DNA of 64,000 bases from Leptotrichia sp. HSP-536 (GCF_041199985.1 NZ_CP165647.1:2294001-2358000); one strand, 5' to 3'. Positions 43,911 through 54,260 are shown, counted from the first letter of the stretch. Numbers and translations are program-made. Notes: generated by a model not told the origin, from the sequence alone.

Positions 43911-44660
43911 TTATTTATTATTTTCTACATTTAAGAAAATTATACTTCCTAAAATTTTTTTATAAATTTCAAATATTCCAACTAAAATTCTGTAAATAAT
44001 AAGAATAGTTATTACTGTCATTGCTGAATTTAGTGATTTTAATACAATTACTGAGGCAGCTGCTGTTAAGGTAGATGTCATAATTCCTGAAATTATGGTT
44101 ACTAAAAATAGGGGAAGAATGATTCTTAACCTATTGCTTTCTAGCAGTTTTATATTTTTTTCAAATGCAGTTGTCAAGCTTACATTTCTTGATAGATATA
44201 TTTGTCTAAAAAATGCTGCAAAATATGCAAGTACAAATATTACTCCAATACCTAGTACTTTTAAAGACTTTATAAGGTTATTTAAGAATGTCATAACTAC
44301 AGCTAAAAGAACAGATCTTAATAATATATTTTTTTTTGTTAATTCATTTTTCTTATCAATCCTGCTGATAACATTACTTTGAAATAAATTTAAAACATAT
44401 TCTATTACAATTAAAATTAAAATATTCATTAGTATATCAAATAATGGAAATTTAGGAAAAGAATCCTTAGCAGCAGCAGCTTTTACCGCAATAACGAACG
44501 AATTGTACATAGTATAGCCGCTAAGTGCAAATAATGCTATAATAGAAGGCAAGTATTTCTTATCTTTACTAAATATCTCCTTTAGAACTGAAAAAGATTT
44601 AATATAATAGTCTTTTTGTGTTAAATTTTTACTTTTTAATGATTCATTTATTTCTTTCAT
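43911..44660 (-). CDS. Multi-pass membrane protein, unknown family
   Basis: 249 residues. Cytoplasmic N-terminus (1-40) then about six hydrophobic segments (42-62, 80-100, 115-135, 140-160, 185-215, 220-235). AAYFA-like repeats and an amphipathic loop (RQIYLSRNVSLTTAFEKN). GAGGG precedes the ATG. 37 bp upstream of the YwaF-type gene on the same strand, so they may be co-expressed. No function recognisable. Confidence 0.75.
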   Translation of the reverse strand: MKEINESLKSKNLTQKDYYIKSFSVLKEIFSKDKKYLPSIIALFALSGYTMYNSFVIAVKAAAAKDSFPKFPLFDILMNILILIVIEYVLNLFQSNVISRIDKKNELTKKNILLRSVLLAVVMTFLNNLIKSLKVLGIGVIFVLAYFAAFFRQIYLSRNVSLTTAFEKNIKLLESNRLRIILPLFLVTIISGIMTSTLTAAASVIVLKSLNSAMTVITILIIYRILVGIFEIYKKILGSIIFLNVENNK

Positions 44661-44703
44661 TTTTCCCTCATTTCTATTTTTATTTAAAATTTTTTAATGC
44701 TGT

Positions 44704-46005
44704 TCATTGTTTTGATTGCGAAAATATCCAGTCTTTTACACCTGGAATATTGTAGGCTACTTTCCAAGTTCCTGCATGTTCTGAACCAGGATTAGAATTT
44801 TTAGCCAAATAGGGATTTGTTCCTTTTTCAAAAGTTGTATATTTAATATTTGATTTTTGACTAATAACTTTTCTCGCTGCTTCCAAAAATTGTTCATTTG
44901 TATAATCTGCTTTCCAAGCCTCTCTTGTTACAATTGCACCTTTTTTAATAAGTTCACTTGTAATTGCGTTCATTCCTGGATAAGCTTTTTCATCTCCAGT
45001 TGAAACCATAATCCATAAGTTATTTTTTGCCATAGGAGCGACTTCTTTTTCATTCCATTGACAAGCTACTAAATATGAAGCGGCAAACAGTTCTGGATAT
45101 TTATAATTCATAATAATTGCCATCATTCCACCCATCGATTGTCCCGTTGCATAAATTTTTTTGTCATCAATACTATATCTTGTAAGTAAATAGTCTCTTA
45201 TCAAATTAACAGTTGTTTCCAAATCAGTTGTTATATTTCCATTGTCATCTACAACTTGCTTTGAATATTGTGGTGCAAGTACAAATGCTTCGTGTTTTAT
45301 TTGTTCTTCAGGCGCTGCAAATGATACTGCGCCATTTCCTTGTAATAAAGTTGCTTTTGTATCTTCACTTAAAACTCCCATATCGTGCATAAATAATACA
45401 AGTGGATATTTTTTATTTTTATCATAATTTTTAGGAATATATAAATTATATTTAAGATTTATTCCAGTTTTTGTATCCCTAAATACAAATTGTTTAAAAT
45501 TTTCTACTATTAAATCTTTTGTTTTATTGTTTTCAAGAATTGCTATATTTTTTGCCATTTTTTTTCCATTTGTAAATAAAATATCTTCTTTTTGTGTGAT
45601 TCTGGATGTAGCCCGTTTCATTTGAAAACCTATTTCTGGACCACTTTCCACACGGAGTGAAGCTCCTTCATCTTTTGGATTTAATTCAATAATAACGTAT
45701 TTTCCATCTTTTACAATATTAGTTTTTTCCGGACGATTATTTGAATAAATTTTTTCGATAGTTCTATCTGATACGGCAAAAGTATCTTTTGTCAGTTGAG
45801 AATTTACAACTTTTTCATTAAATTCTACAATAATATGTGTAATTTGCTGTCCTGTTCCAAATACTTCTGTAACAGATGTTATATTTTTTATGCCTTTAGG
45901 ATATTTTATTTTTTCAGTTTTCAATGTAGTAGTAGTTTCTGAAAAAACGTTTGCCGTTGATAACAGTATCCCGAACATTATTAAAAATAATAATATTTTT
46001 TTCAT
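44704..46005 (-). CDS. Secreted alpha/beta-hydrolase esterase with Ig-like N-terminal domain
   Basis: 433 residues. Signal peptide (MKKILLFLIMFGILLSTANVF), an Ig-like N-terminal domain (30-155) and an alpha/beta hydrolase (about 165-430) with MHDMGVLSED (oxyanion region), YATGQSMGGMMAI (catalytic Ser) and GSEHAGTWKVAYN (catalytic His). Prolyl-oligopeptidase/PHB-depolymerase-like fold. Probably a periplasmic or outer-membrane carboxylesterase. Excellent ribosome-binding site (AAGGAGG). Stands alone. Confidence 0.82.
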   Translation of the reverse strand: MKKILLFLIMFGILLSTANVFSETTTTLKTEKIKYPKGIKNITSVTEVFGTGQQITHIIVEFNEKVVNSQLTKDTFAVSDRTIEKIYSNNRPEKTNIVKDGKYVIIELNPKDEGASLRVESGPEIGFQMKRATSRITQKEDILFTNGKKMAKNIAILENNKTKDLIVENFKQFVFRDTKTGINLKYNLYIPKNYDKNKKYPLVLFMHDMGVLSEDTKATLLQGNGAVSFAAPEEQIKHEAFVLAPQYSKQVVDDNGNITTDLETTVNLIRDYLLTRYSIDDKKIYATGQSMGGMMAIIMNYKYPELFAASYLVACQWNEKEVAPMAKNNLWIMVSTGDEKAYPGMNAITSELIKKGAIVTREAWKADYTNEQFLEAARKVISQKSNIKYTTFEKGTNPYLAKNSNPGSEHAGTWKVAYNIPGVKDWIFSQSKQ

Positions 46006-46130
46006 TATTTTCCTCCTTTGTCATTTTTTATTCTCTCTTTTTATTATGATAATCAAAAGCCTTTCTTAAATTTTACCACAATTTTTTTAGATTTCAAAAT
46101 TTCTTAAGGAATAAATTTTTATTTTCAAAA

Positions 46131-46239
46131 TATACTTGAACCCATTTAAAATAGAACTATTAAAAATTATATAACTTTAGAGTTTGAGTAAAATAGTCAT
46201 AGATTTTGAGTTCGGTTTTAAGGTAGTTTTACTATGATA
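46131..46239. repeat. MITE copy D, best-preserved
   Basis: 109 bp. Left TATACTTGAACCCATTT then AAAATAGAACTA; right (minus strand) TATCATAGTAAAACTACC, TTAAAACCGAACT. Both ends match IS630 termini (TATAGTAAAACC...TTTAAAACTGAACTA). Interior core AAATAGTCATAGATTTTGAG. Between the esterase and mfd. Confidence 0.7.
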
Positions 46240-46253
46240 GTTAGTTAAATATT

Positions 46254-49200
46254 TTATTCTTTTACAATATTTAAAAAATCTGTTTTTCTTGTTTTCATTA
46301 TTACAAATGTTTCATTAGTTTCTTCATCATTTTTCTTTTTATTTTTTATACTTTCGATAGTTATAATCTTTTCTACAAGTTGCATTGAAATTTTTTTATT
46401 TAATTCTATTATTTTCTCCTGTGCATTTTCCAAAAAGTACAGTTCAAAATGATTTCTTGTTTCAAGGATTCTCTGAATTTTATGTTTTTCAGCAAATAAT
46501 TTTAATTTAATGCTTAAAATAAATTTTTTCATCTGCTCTGGAATTTTTCCAAACCTATCTCTAATTTCATCAAGCAAATCAGTTAATTCACTATCTGTTT
46601 CCAGCATTGCAAAACGTTTATAGATATTCAGCCTCTCCTCATCCTTTTCAATATATGTTTCAGGAATGAAGCCTCTTTCATCCAGAACAATTTCCACATT
46701 TTCAATTTTTTCGACAAACTCGCCCTTTTGCTTACGAATTTCTTCATTTAACATTTTTATATATAAATCATATCCAAAAGTTTCAATTGTTCCGTGCTGC
46801 TTATCTCCTAAAATTTCTCCAGCACCACGTATTTTCAAGTCTTCCATCGAAATTTGAAAACCTCCTGATTTTATTCCTTCAACTTTTAGCATGCTTTCTT
46901 CCTTTAACCGCCCTTGCTTTGTAATATTTCTCGTTTTTAATAGATAACAGTATCCTTGCCTGTTGCTACGCCCTACACGACCTTTCAGCTGATATACCTG
47001 CGATAATCCTAGACCAGTATAGTTTTCAATCAGAATTGTATTGGCATTTCCCACATCAATTCCATTTTCAATGATTGTTGAAGCAATTAGAATGTCAAAC
47101 TGCCCGTTTTCAAAACGTAATAACTTATCCTTAATTTCCTTTGGCGGGAGCTGTCCATTTATAAATTCGATTTTTACAAACTCTGGAAGCATTTCCTTCA
47201 ATTCCTTCAATTTTTCCTTCATATTTTTTACATCGTTGTAAATATAGAAAACCTGCCCATCACGTGACAGTTCACGCAGTATTGCCATTTTTATTGTTTC
47301 CTCATCCCAATCGAGAATTTCTGTTATAATGGGAAGCCTGTTTGTTGGTGGAGTATCAATTATGGAAATCTCTCTGATTCCAAGCATCGCAAGATTTAAT
47401 GTACGTGGAATCGGAGTTGCGGTTAATGTCAGCACATCCAGTTTTTCTCTTTGAGATTTTAATTTTTCTTTAGCCTTAACGCCAAATTTTTGCTCTTCAT
47501 CAATAATTAAAAGCCCTAGGTTCTTAAACTGCACGTCATCGCTTAGAAGCCTGTGAGTTCCAATAACTAAGTCAATAATTCCGTTTTTTAGATTTTTTAA
47601 AATGTCCTTTGATTTACTTTTCGTAAGCCGTGATAAATTCTCAATTGTAATCGGATAATTTTCAAATCTTCGTTTAAACCGTTCAAAATGCTGTTCTGCA
47701 AGTACAGTAGTTGGAGCCACCATAACAACCTGCTTTCCATTGTCAATCGCTTTGAATGCCGCTCTCATCGCGACTTCTGTTTTCCCATATCCAACATCTC
47801 CACACACAATTCTGTCCATTATTCGCGGACTTTCCATATCCTTTTTCACATCATTTATGACATTTCTCTGATCTTCAGTTTCCTCAAATGGAAAATTCGC
47901 CTCAAATTCCTCCTGCCACACAGTATCCTTCTGGTATACAAAACCATTCTGGCTTTGCCTTCGTGCCTGTATTTTGATAAGTTCTGCCGCAAATTTCTGA
48001 ATATCTTCTTCGAGCTTTTTCCTTTTTCGTTTAAATCCACGTGTTCCCAGCCTGAATAACTGCGGTTCTGTATCATTTGACACATATTTTTCCAGTCTAT
48101 CCAGCTTTTCCACAGGAATATACAAAATATCCTCATCAGCATACTTAATTTTCAGGTAATCCCGCTCTTCCATTGTCTGAATTCCTTTGTAAATTCCAAC
48201 ACCGTACTGAACGTGAATTACATAGTCTCCTTCGATAATCTGATTGACTTTTTTATATTTTATAGCTTTTGCTGTTTTTTTCTTTCGCTCGTAAATATAT
48301 CCGTCAAGCTCCCTGTCTGTAAGTACAATAAAATTATTTTTTCTATTTTTATTATCTGGATTTTCTGAATTATCATTAAAGATAAATCCTTCAAACAGCT
48401 CATATTTTTCAATTTCCAGATTATTTTCCTTTTCAGTTAGAATTTGCCCATATTCAGCAATTTTCTTCTCATAACTATTTGTAAAAATATAAACATCTTC
48501 AATTTTTGACAATTTTTCAAGCCTATTTTTATCCCTAAAAGTCTCAATCTGCTCCTGTGAGAAATTTTTAGTCTGAACAAAAATGCTTTTTTTCTTCAGA
48601 TTTTCATACCTTTTTCGATAAGTTTCCTCACGGCTTCTGTCAAGCAGGATAAACTCTTCTATTTTATAGTCCAGCAATTCCTCATTTTCAATAGCGATCG
48701 TAACATCTTCTGCCTTTAGTTCATCAATAAGCTCAATCAATTCATAATTATTTCCAGAAAGCAAATTTCCAAAAACCTTTATTTCTTCCATCTTTTCCAC
48801 AGAAATCTGGCTATCAATATCAAAAACCCTTATACTTTCCAGTTCATCCCCAAAAAACTCCAGTCTAACAGGATGTTCCAAGTCCGGCGGGAAAATATCG
48901 AGAATATCTCCACGTCTGCTGTACTGCCCTTTTTTCTCAATCAAATATGAATTTTCATACCCATTTTCCACAAGAAATTTCACAATTTTTGAAAAACTGT
49001 ATTCTTTCCCAGTTTCAAAGGAAAAAAACTTAACTTTTTCAAAAAATATATCCAAAGTAATCTGCAAATTTACAAATAGAATAAACTGTTCCTGATTTTT
49101 TAGAATATCTAGCAGTCTTATATTTATTCCTGTAATATCTTCCTTATTTTGTGAAATATTTTCAAAAATATCAATTATTTTTTTATCTTCTACCTTATTT

Positions 49201-49472
49201 TTACTTTCTTTACTATTTTTTTTACTACTTTTAGATTTTTCCGTTAAAATATCCTTTTGTTTTTCTGACATTTCATAATAATTTTCCAGCATTGCGTGAT
49301 AATTTTCCAAATTTCTGTTGGATGTGGAAATATAAATTATCTTTTTCCTTTCCGAACATAATAAAAACCACGGAATTGCACCGCGGTAAAAATTATTTTT
49401 AGATTGTAAAATGTCTTTATTTCCATTTTTTAATTTTTCTATTTTATTTAAGAAATTTAAGTTAAAGTTCAT
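46254..49472 (-). CDS. mfd: Transcription-repair coupling factor Mfd
   Basis: About 1073 residues. UvrB-like N-terminal part (1-400), RNA-polymerase interaction domain (VIHVQYGVGIYKGIQTM), RecG-like translocase with DRIVCGDVGYGKTEVA (Walker A), IIDEEQKFGVKAKEK (DEEQ box), TLTATPIPRTL and STIIENGIDVGNA, and C-terminal D7 (about 920-1060). Removes RNA polymerase stalled at lesions and recruits UvrA. ATG at 49472 has GAGGA 8 nt upstream; an in-frame ATG 5 codons upstream and a far upstream one are less supported. It starts 19 bp after rnfD. Confidence 0.93.
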   Translation of the reverse strand: MNFNLNFLNKIEKLKNGNKDILQSKNNFYRGAIPWFLLCSERKKIIYISTSNRNLENYHAMLENYYEMSEKQKDILTEKSKSSKKNSKESKNKVEDKKIIDIFENISQNKEDITGINIRLLDILKNQEQFILFVNLQITLDIFFEKVKFFSFETGKEYSFSKIVKFLVENGYENSYLIEKKGQYSRRGDILDIFPPDLEHPVRLEFFGDELESIRVFDIDSQISVEKMEEIKVFGNLLSGNNYELIELIDELKAEDVTIAIENEELLDYKIEEFILLDRSREETYRKRYENLKKKSIFVQTKNFSQEQIETFRDKNRLEKLSKIEDVYIFTNSYEKKIAEYGQILTEKENNLEIEKYELFEGFIFNDNSENPDNKNRKNNFIVLTDRELDGYIYERKKKTAKAIKYKKVNQIIEGDYVIHVQYGVGIYKGIQTMEERDYLKIKYADEDILYIPVEKLDRLEKYVSNDTEPQLFRLGTRGFKRKRKKLEEDIQKFAAELIKIQARRQSQNGFVYQKDTVWQEEFEANFPFEETEDQRNVINDVKKDMESPRIMDRIVCGDVGYGKTEVAMRAAFKAIDNGKQVVMVAPTTVLAEQHFERFKRRFENYPITIENLSRLTKSKSKDILKNLKNGIIDLVIGTHRLLSDDVQFKNLGLLIIDEEQKFGVKAKEKLKSQREKLDVLTLTATPIPRTLNLAMLGIREISIIDTPPTNRLPIITEILDWDEETIKMAILRELSRDGQVFYIYNDVKNMKEKLKELKEMLPEFVKIEFINGQLPPKEIKDKLLRFENGQFDILIASTIIENGIDVGNANTILIENYTGLGLSQVYQLKGRVGRSNRQGYCYLLKTRNITKQGRLKEESMLKVEGIKSGGFQISMEDLKIRGAGEILGDKQHGTIETFGYDLYIKMLNEEIRKQKGEFVEKIENVEIVLDERGFIPETYIEKDEERLNIYKRFAMLETDSELTDLLDEIRDRFGKIPEQMKKFILSIKLKLFAEKHKIQRILETRNHFELYFLENAQEKIIELNKKISMQLVEKIITIESIKNKKKNDEETNETFVIMKTRKTDFLNIVKE

Positions 49473-49491
49473 AAAAATTTTCCTCATTTTC

Positions 49492-50529
49492 CTATCTATT
49501 GTTATATAATCGCCATATTCCGTATACAATGTAAATATAAACAATATATGGGATAAATCCAAATTTATGTAAGTATGAAATAGCAAATACAAGTAAAATG
49601 ATAATAATTGCAAAACTTATTCCCTGTATTATTTCTGCAAATGAAACTTTTTCATCCCCAAATACATTTGGCTTAAATATTGTATTTATTGGTCTTGTAA
49701 AAATATTTAAAATTAAGACTGAATAAATTATCGCTTCATTTTGGATTCCAAGGAACCAGAAAACAATCGTAGAAACTCCTGCTAAGAATCCAAAAAATAT
49801 TTTTCCAAAGCCGTGTAGAGGAGTAGTGAAATTATCTGTTAAAACAAAAATTCCCATAAAGATAATCTCTCCAAGTGTAGTAACTACATCAACATTATTA
49901 TTTGACGCAATATAATATCCAAAGAAAATTGTAATAAAAAAAGATACTGGTATGTGCCAAGTTATTCTTGATCTAAAAATTAGGTATATTGCTCCCAAAA
50001 CCATAGCGATTATTGAAAGTTCACCAATTATTCCTTTATTTATAACAATAAAGGAAGTTAACCCCGTAACTTCTTCACTAGGAATCCTAAAGATATTTGA
50101 ATTTGTCCAAGCTGAAGAATTTTGAGCAAGAACTGATGGAAAAAATGTTAGTACAAATAATTTTCCTAAGACTACTGGATTAAAAATCTTTTTATTAGTT
50201 CCACCATATATAACTTTTCCAAATAACGTCGCCATAGCCCCTGCGAATGCAGCTACATAAAGAGGTGTAAACGGAGCAAGTACAAATCCTGTCAAAGCTC
50301 CTATAGCAATACCTGAAAAATCCTTCAAAGTTTCCTTATTTTTTTGTAATATAAATGAAAATATTACATCTGCTATCTCTGATGCAGCTATCGAAAATAG
50401 GATTACTAACACTGGCGTTATCTCATAAACAGCAAATGCTACAAGTAACATTGGAATTAAAGAGATTAAGATATCAATATTTGTTTTTGTTATATCTTCC
50501 TGCTGCTGCCTTTTTTTTTCTTTAAACAT
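49492..50529 (-). CDS. RnfD/NqrB-type electron transport membrane subunit, orphan
   Basis: 345 residues, nine or ten helices. IDILISLIPMLLVAFAVYEI, GGTNKKIFNPVVLGKLFVL and LTDNFTTPLHGFGKIFFG match RnfD; the Thr in the TTP segment is where FMN is covalently attached in RnfD/NqrB. The other Rnf subunits (rnfA, B, C, E, G) are not neighbours: the flanking genes are a low-complexity secreted protein and mfd. In a full Rnf complex it moves electrons between ferredoxin and NAD with ion pumping. Confidence 0.82.
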   Translation of the reverse strand: MFKEKKRQQQEDITKTNIDILISLIPMLLVAFAVYEITPVLVILFSIAASEIADVIFSFILQKNKETLKDFSGIAIGALTGFVLAPFTPLYVAAFAGAMATLFGKVIYGGTNKKIFNPVVLGKLFVLTFFPSVLAQNSSAWTNSNIFRIPSEEVTGLTSFIVINKGIIGELSIIAMVLGAIYLIFRSRITWHIPVSFFITIFFGYYIASNNNVDVVTTLGEIIFMGIFVLTDNFTTPLHGFGKIFFGFLAGVSTIVFWFLGIQNEAIIYSVLILNIFTRPINTIFKPNVFGDEKVSFAEIIQGISFAIIIILLVFAISYLHKFGFIPYIVYIYIVYGIWRLYNNR

Positions 50530-50650
50530 AATTAAAATTTCACTACCTTTCTTCTACATTTTTAATATAATTTAAATAAAATTAAAAAACCATTATACAA
50601 CTTTATGTATAATTATATCATTGTATTTATTTAAAGCATTATAATATTTT

Positions 50651-50729
50651 ACTCAAATCTCAATAAAGCAAACCATTCCAACTCAGAAAGCCTATGACTT
50701 CTTGTTAAATTTCTTTTTAAAGAGATTTG
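50651..50729. repeat. Perfect 11 bp inverted repeat around 57 bp
   Basis: ACTCAAATCTC near 50651 and GAGATTTGAGT near 50719. It could be a long hairpin terminator or a small MITE of another group; the gap 50530-50751 holds nothing else. Confidence 0.45.
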
Positions 50730-50751
50730 AGTGCATTCTCAAAGTTTATCT

Positions 50752-51336
50752 CTACTCTGAAGAACTTGAATCACTAGATGAAGCTCCCCCTGAACTGCTG
50801 CCACCACCTGTGCTACTGCTACTAGATGCTGATTTTGAAACAGAATCTTGAGATTTAACTTTTATTGGTCTATCATTTGCAGCAAATGAAGATTTATTTT
50901 TTAATCTGCTATGTTTTGGTGCTTTGTATAATTCATTTTTTGCATTTAAACTTAAATTGCCGTTTTTATTGTTTTTCCTATTTTTTTTATTTCCAGTTTT
51001 TCCGTTAAAATTGTTATTTTCAGTTGACATAGCAAGTGTTTGCTGTTTTGATGTATCTTCATTTAATGCTGCTGTAGGCTGCTGTGGCTGCGCTGATTGT
51101 GGTTGTGGCTGTGTTGTAGTAACTACAACAGGCTGTTTTTGCTGAATAGGCTGTTTTGTTGTTTCTTCTTTTTTAGATTGAGCTTCTAATTCATTTTCTT
51201 TTATTTTATTACCAACTTTTTTAGTTTCATCTTCTAATCGTTTTACTAAATTTTTTGAACTTCTTGAATTTTGACTTCCAAATGCTACTAATACAATTGA
51301 CATTAAAAACAAAAGAACTCCTTTAATTTGTTTCAT
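50752..51336 (-). CDS. Low-complexity secreted protein
   Basis: 194 residues. Signal peptide (MKQIKGVLLFLMSIVLVAFG), short coiled-coil (LVKRLEDETKKVGNKIKENE), Gln/Pro/Thr stretch, a basic Asn/Lys segment, and a Ser/Gly-rich tail. No domain is recognisable. It could be a wall- or envelope-associated linker protein. The Gln/Pro and Ser/Gly runs may be prone to length change. Strong GGAG ribosome-binding site. Follows the ABC transporter by 40 bp. Confidence 0.7.
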   Translation of the reverse strand: MKQIKGVLLFLMSIVLVAFGSQNSRSSKNLVKRLEDETKKVGNKIKENELEAQSKKEETTKQPIQQKQPVVVTTTQPQPQSAQPQQPTAALNEDTSKQQTLAMSTENNNFNGKTGNKKNRKNNKNGNLSLNAKNELYKAPKHSRLKNKSSFAANDRPIKVKSQDSVSKSASSSSSTGGGSSSGGASSSDSSSSE

Positions 51337-51376
51337 ATTTTTTCTCCTGCCTTTTTTATTTTTTTAAATATAATTT

Positions 51377-53131
51377 TTATTTATTTTTTATATCAAAACT
51401 TTTGCTATACAAGGCCTTATAAATGCCATTCCTATTTAATAGTTCATTATGATTCCCTATTTCTTTTATTTCCCCTTTCTGTATTACTACTATTTTATTA
51501 CTATTCTCGATTGTTGTCAACCTATGAGCGATAATAAATGTAGTTTTTCCTTCCATAAGTTTTTCAAGTGCATCTTGAACCAGTTTTTCAGATTCATTAT
51601 CAAGAGCTGATGTAGCTTCATCCAAAATTAATATTTGAGGATTTTCCAAAATTGCACGTGCAATTGCGATACGTTGTTTCTGTCCACCTGAAAGCTTAAC
51701 GCCACGTTCCCCAATTTCTGTATCATATCCATCAGAAAGATTTTCAATAAATTCATGTGCATTAGCTTGTTTGGCAGCTTCTACAACTTCCTCAAAGGTG
51801 GCATCCTGACGGCTGTATTTTATATTACTTAATATTGTCCCTGCAAATAGAAATGTTTCCTGTGGCACAATTCCAATTGCCTTTCGCAAACTTTTAATTT
51901 CATAATCTCTAATATCAGTTCCATCAATTTTTATAACACCTCCCGCCACATCAAAAAATCTTGGTATCAAGTTTACGAGAGTGGATTTTCCGCCACCTGA
52001 ATTTCCTACAAAAGCAACAGTCTCACCTTTTTTTACATTTAAATTAATATTTTTTAATATTTCTTCAGAATTATCTTTATATTTGAAATCTACATTTTCA
52101 AAACTTATTCCATCTGTAAAATTTTCAAATTTTATACAATTTTCCTTATTTACAATAGATGGAGTTTCTTCCAGAATTTCAGAGATTCTTGTAATTGAAG
52201 ATAAGTTCACGCTTATTGCATTAAGTCGTGTTACAGCTCTTCTTGCAGGTGTATACATTGATGAAATGGCTCCTACTATTGTAATAAAATCTCCCGCAGT
52301 AAAATCACGGGCTCTTAAAACACGATAACCTCCAAATAATAATAATAATGCTACAATGATATAATTTAAGGCTTCCATTATTGCATTAGCTTTTGCATTA
52401 TATCGAGCTGTTCTTATGGCAATTCTTTTTAAGTTGATGTTTTTTTGATTAAAATCCTTTTTTTCAGATCTCTCTGTAGCAAATGCTCTTATAATTCGTA
52501 TTCCAGCCAATGTTTCCTGTAATTTGGAATTTAAGCTATCAATTGCTTCCTGTCTATCTTTTCCTGATCGTTTTAATCTTTTTGCATATCTTCTGACTGT
52601 TACTACTAAAATCGGTGTTACAATCATAACTCCTAACGTCAAGTCAAAGTCTACGTAGAATGCTATTCCTAAACAAATTATAACTTTTATTATTTCAGGT
52701 ACCATATTAAAGACTTCTAGTATAATTGAATTTATATTATTAGGATCTGTCATTACGCGTGTCATCATATCTCCGATTTTTTTTCCAGAAAAATATTCCA
52801 TATCCAAAGTTTGTATTTTATTATAAATATCAGTAACAATATCTTTATAAATAGAAGCTGAAATTACAGTTGAAAATATTGTATTCCAGTACATCAATAT
52901 TGCACCAATTACAGCAAGTGCTATCATCGCTCCCGCTGCATAAAGGATATCCTTTTCACTTTTTCCAGAGATTCCTTTATCAAATAACCTTTTTATCAAA
53001 GCTATCGGAGCGGAAGAGACAAGAGATGACATTGTTGCTAGCAGGATATTCAGTATGATCAATATATAGTATTTTTTTATATATTTTTTTAGTTTCTGAA
53101 TTATTCCAAAATCTAATTTTATTTTGTTCAT
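51377..53131 (-). CDS. msbA: MsbA-like lipid flippase ABC transporter
   Basis: 584 residues, half-transporter: six helices (1-300), then ATPase. Walker A GNSGGGKSTLVNLI, signature VKLSGGQKQRIAIARAI, Walker B ILILDEATSALD, and IAHRLTTIENS (H-loop). Substrate in MsbA is lipid A core. Its location next to a polysaccharide cluster supports envelope glycolipid export. The ATG at 53131 with AAAGG 7 nt upstream is preferred over 53146. Confidence 0.85.
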   Translation of the reverse strand: MNKIKLDFGIIQKLKKYIKKYYILIILNILLATMSSLVSSAPIALIKRLFDKGISGKSEKDILYAAGAMIALAVIGAILMYWNTIFSTVISASIYKDIVTDIYNKIQTLDMEYFSGKKIGDMMTRVMTDPNNINSIILEVFNMVPEIIKVIICLGIAFYVDFDLTLGVMIVTPILVVTVRRYAKRLKRSGKDRQEAIDSLNSKLQETLAGIRIIRAFATERSEKKDFNQKNINLKRIAIRTARYNAKANAIMEALNYIIVALLLLFGGYRVLRARDFTAGDFITIVGAISSMYTPARRAVTRLNAISVNLSSITRISEILEETPSIVNKENCIKFENFTDGISFENVDFKYKDNSEEILKNINLNVKKGETVAFVGNSGGGKSTLVNLIPRFFDVAGGVIKIDGTDIRDYEIKSLRKAIGIVPQETFLFAGTILSNIKYSRQDATFEEVVEAAKQANAHEFIENLSDGYDTEIGERGVKLSGGQKQRIAIARAILENPQILILDEATSALDNESEKLVQDALEKLMEGKTTFIIAHRLTTIENSNKIVVIQKGEIKEIGNHNELLNRNGIYKALYSKSFDIKNK

Positions 53132-53173
53132 ATATTTACCTTTCATTTTTTGTTAATTTCTAAAATTACTTTT

Positions 53174-54241
53174 TTATTTTTTTGTGAAAATCTTTCTTAG
53201 TTTTCTATAATATGGTCCGCTTCCATCAGTTAATTCCTGCTTAAATTCATCAAAATTTTTAAAATCATCTCCGCTCACACGATAAATCCAATTTTTATTG
53301 AGTTTTAAGGAATTTACCCCTTTTCTTGTAGTTATAAAGATATCCACGCCTAGTTTTCTTATATCTTCACGATTTCCGTTATATCTATGCCCCCAGGGAT
53401 ATGCCAGACAATCTGGAGTTTTTCCTAAATTTTTTTCAATAATTTTTTTATTTTCCAAAATTTCAAATTCTACAGTTTTTCTAAATTGCTCTTCACTAAC
53501 TTTATCAAAAAATTCATTTTGTTTTTCTTTAAATAATTTATTTAGGAAATCTTTTTTTTCATTTTTATTAAATTTTTGAAGTTGTTTTATATTTTGGTAT
53601 TTTTTTAGAAAATCTTTTTTGGGTTTATATCCAGCGATTGAAATTTTACTTCTTAATTTAAATACTGGCAATCCATATAATTTTTCCTTATCTTTTTTTT
53701 CATCATAATTTCCTTCAAAAAATAAATTATAACTTTCTCTTTTAAAATATGGCGAACTTTCTTCATCGTAAAAATCAAGCACGGAAATATCTTTTATTGT
53801 CAACTGATGCGAGTGGGTATGCAGCTGGAAATCCACGAGTCCACTTTCATACATTTCCTTAATTTCATCCCAGTTTAAATAAAACTCGTCTTTTCCAATA
53901 AATTTTGTATTCAAAAATATAGTAGCTTTCATATTATATTTTTTCAAAATAGGAAAAGCCAAAGTATAATTATTTTTGTATCCATCATCAAAGGTTATTA
54001 ATATGGAATTTTTTGGCAATGTATAATTTAAATTTTTTAATTCTTCCATTTTAAAAGTTTTTTTATCTTTTATCCATTTTATATGTTCTTCAAATTCATT
54101 AACAAAAATTCCACCTTTTCCTTTTTCATTGTCAACACTGTGATACATAAGACATAAAACGAAACTTTTTCTAGTTTTGTTATAAATAATAAATATTAAA
54201 AATATCAAAACAACCGTTAAAAACAAATATGTATATATCAT
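53174..54241 (-). CDS. Polysaccharide deacetylase family protein
   Basis: 355 residues. N-terminal signal anchor (IYTYLFLTVVLIFLIFIIYN), LCLMYHSVDNEKGKG, SILITFDDGYKNNYT (NodB motif 1, metal Asp), HTHSHQL (motif 2) and AYPWGHRYNGN (motif 3). A long insert (170-260) separates motifs 2 and 3, rich in Lys and Phe. Probably deacetylates an envelope or surface polysaccharide. Between the flippase and glycosyltransferases. Confidence 0.85.
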   Translation of the reverse strand: MIYTYLFLTVVLIFLIFIIYNKTRKSFVLCLMYHSVDNEKGKGGIFVNEFEEHIKWIKDKKTFKMEELKNLNYTLPKNSILITFDDGYKNNYTLAFPILKKYNMKATIFLNTKFIGKDEFYLNWDEIKEMYESGLVDFQLHTHSHQLTIKDISVLDFYDEESSPYFKRESYNLFFEGNYDEKKDKEKLYGLPVFKLRSKISIAGYKPKKDFLKKYQNIKQLQKFNKNEKKDFLNKLFKEKQNEFFDKVSEEQFRKTVEFEILENKKIIEKNLGKTPDCLAYPWGHRYNGNREDIRKLGVDIFITTRKGVNSLKLNKNWIYRVSGDDFKNFDEFKQELTDGSGPYYRKLRKIFTKK

Positions 54242-54260
54242 TTTTCCTTCTTTCTAAATT

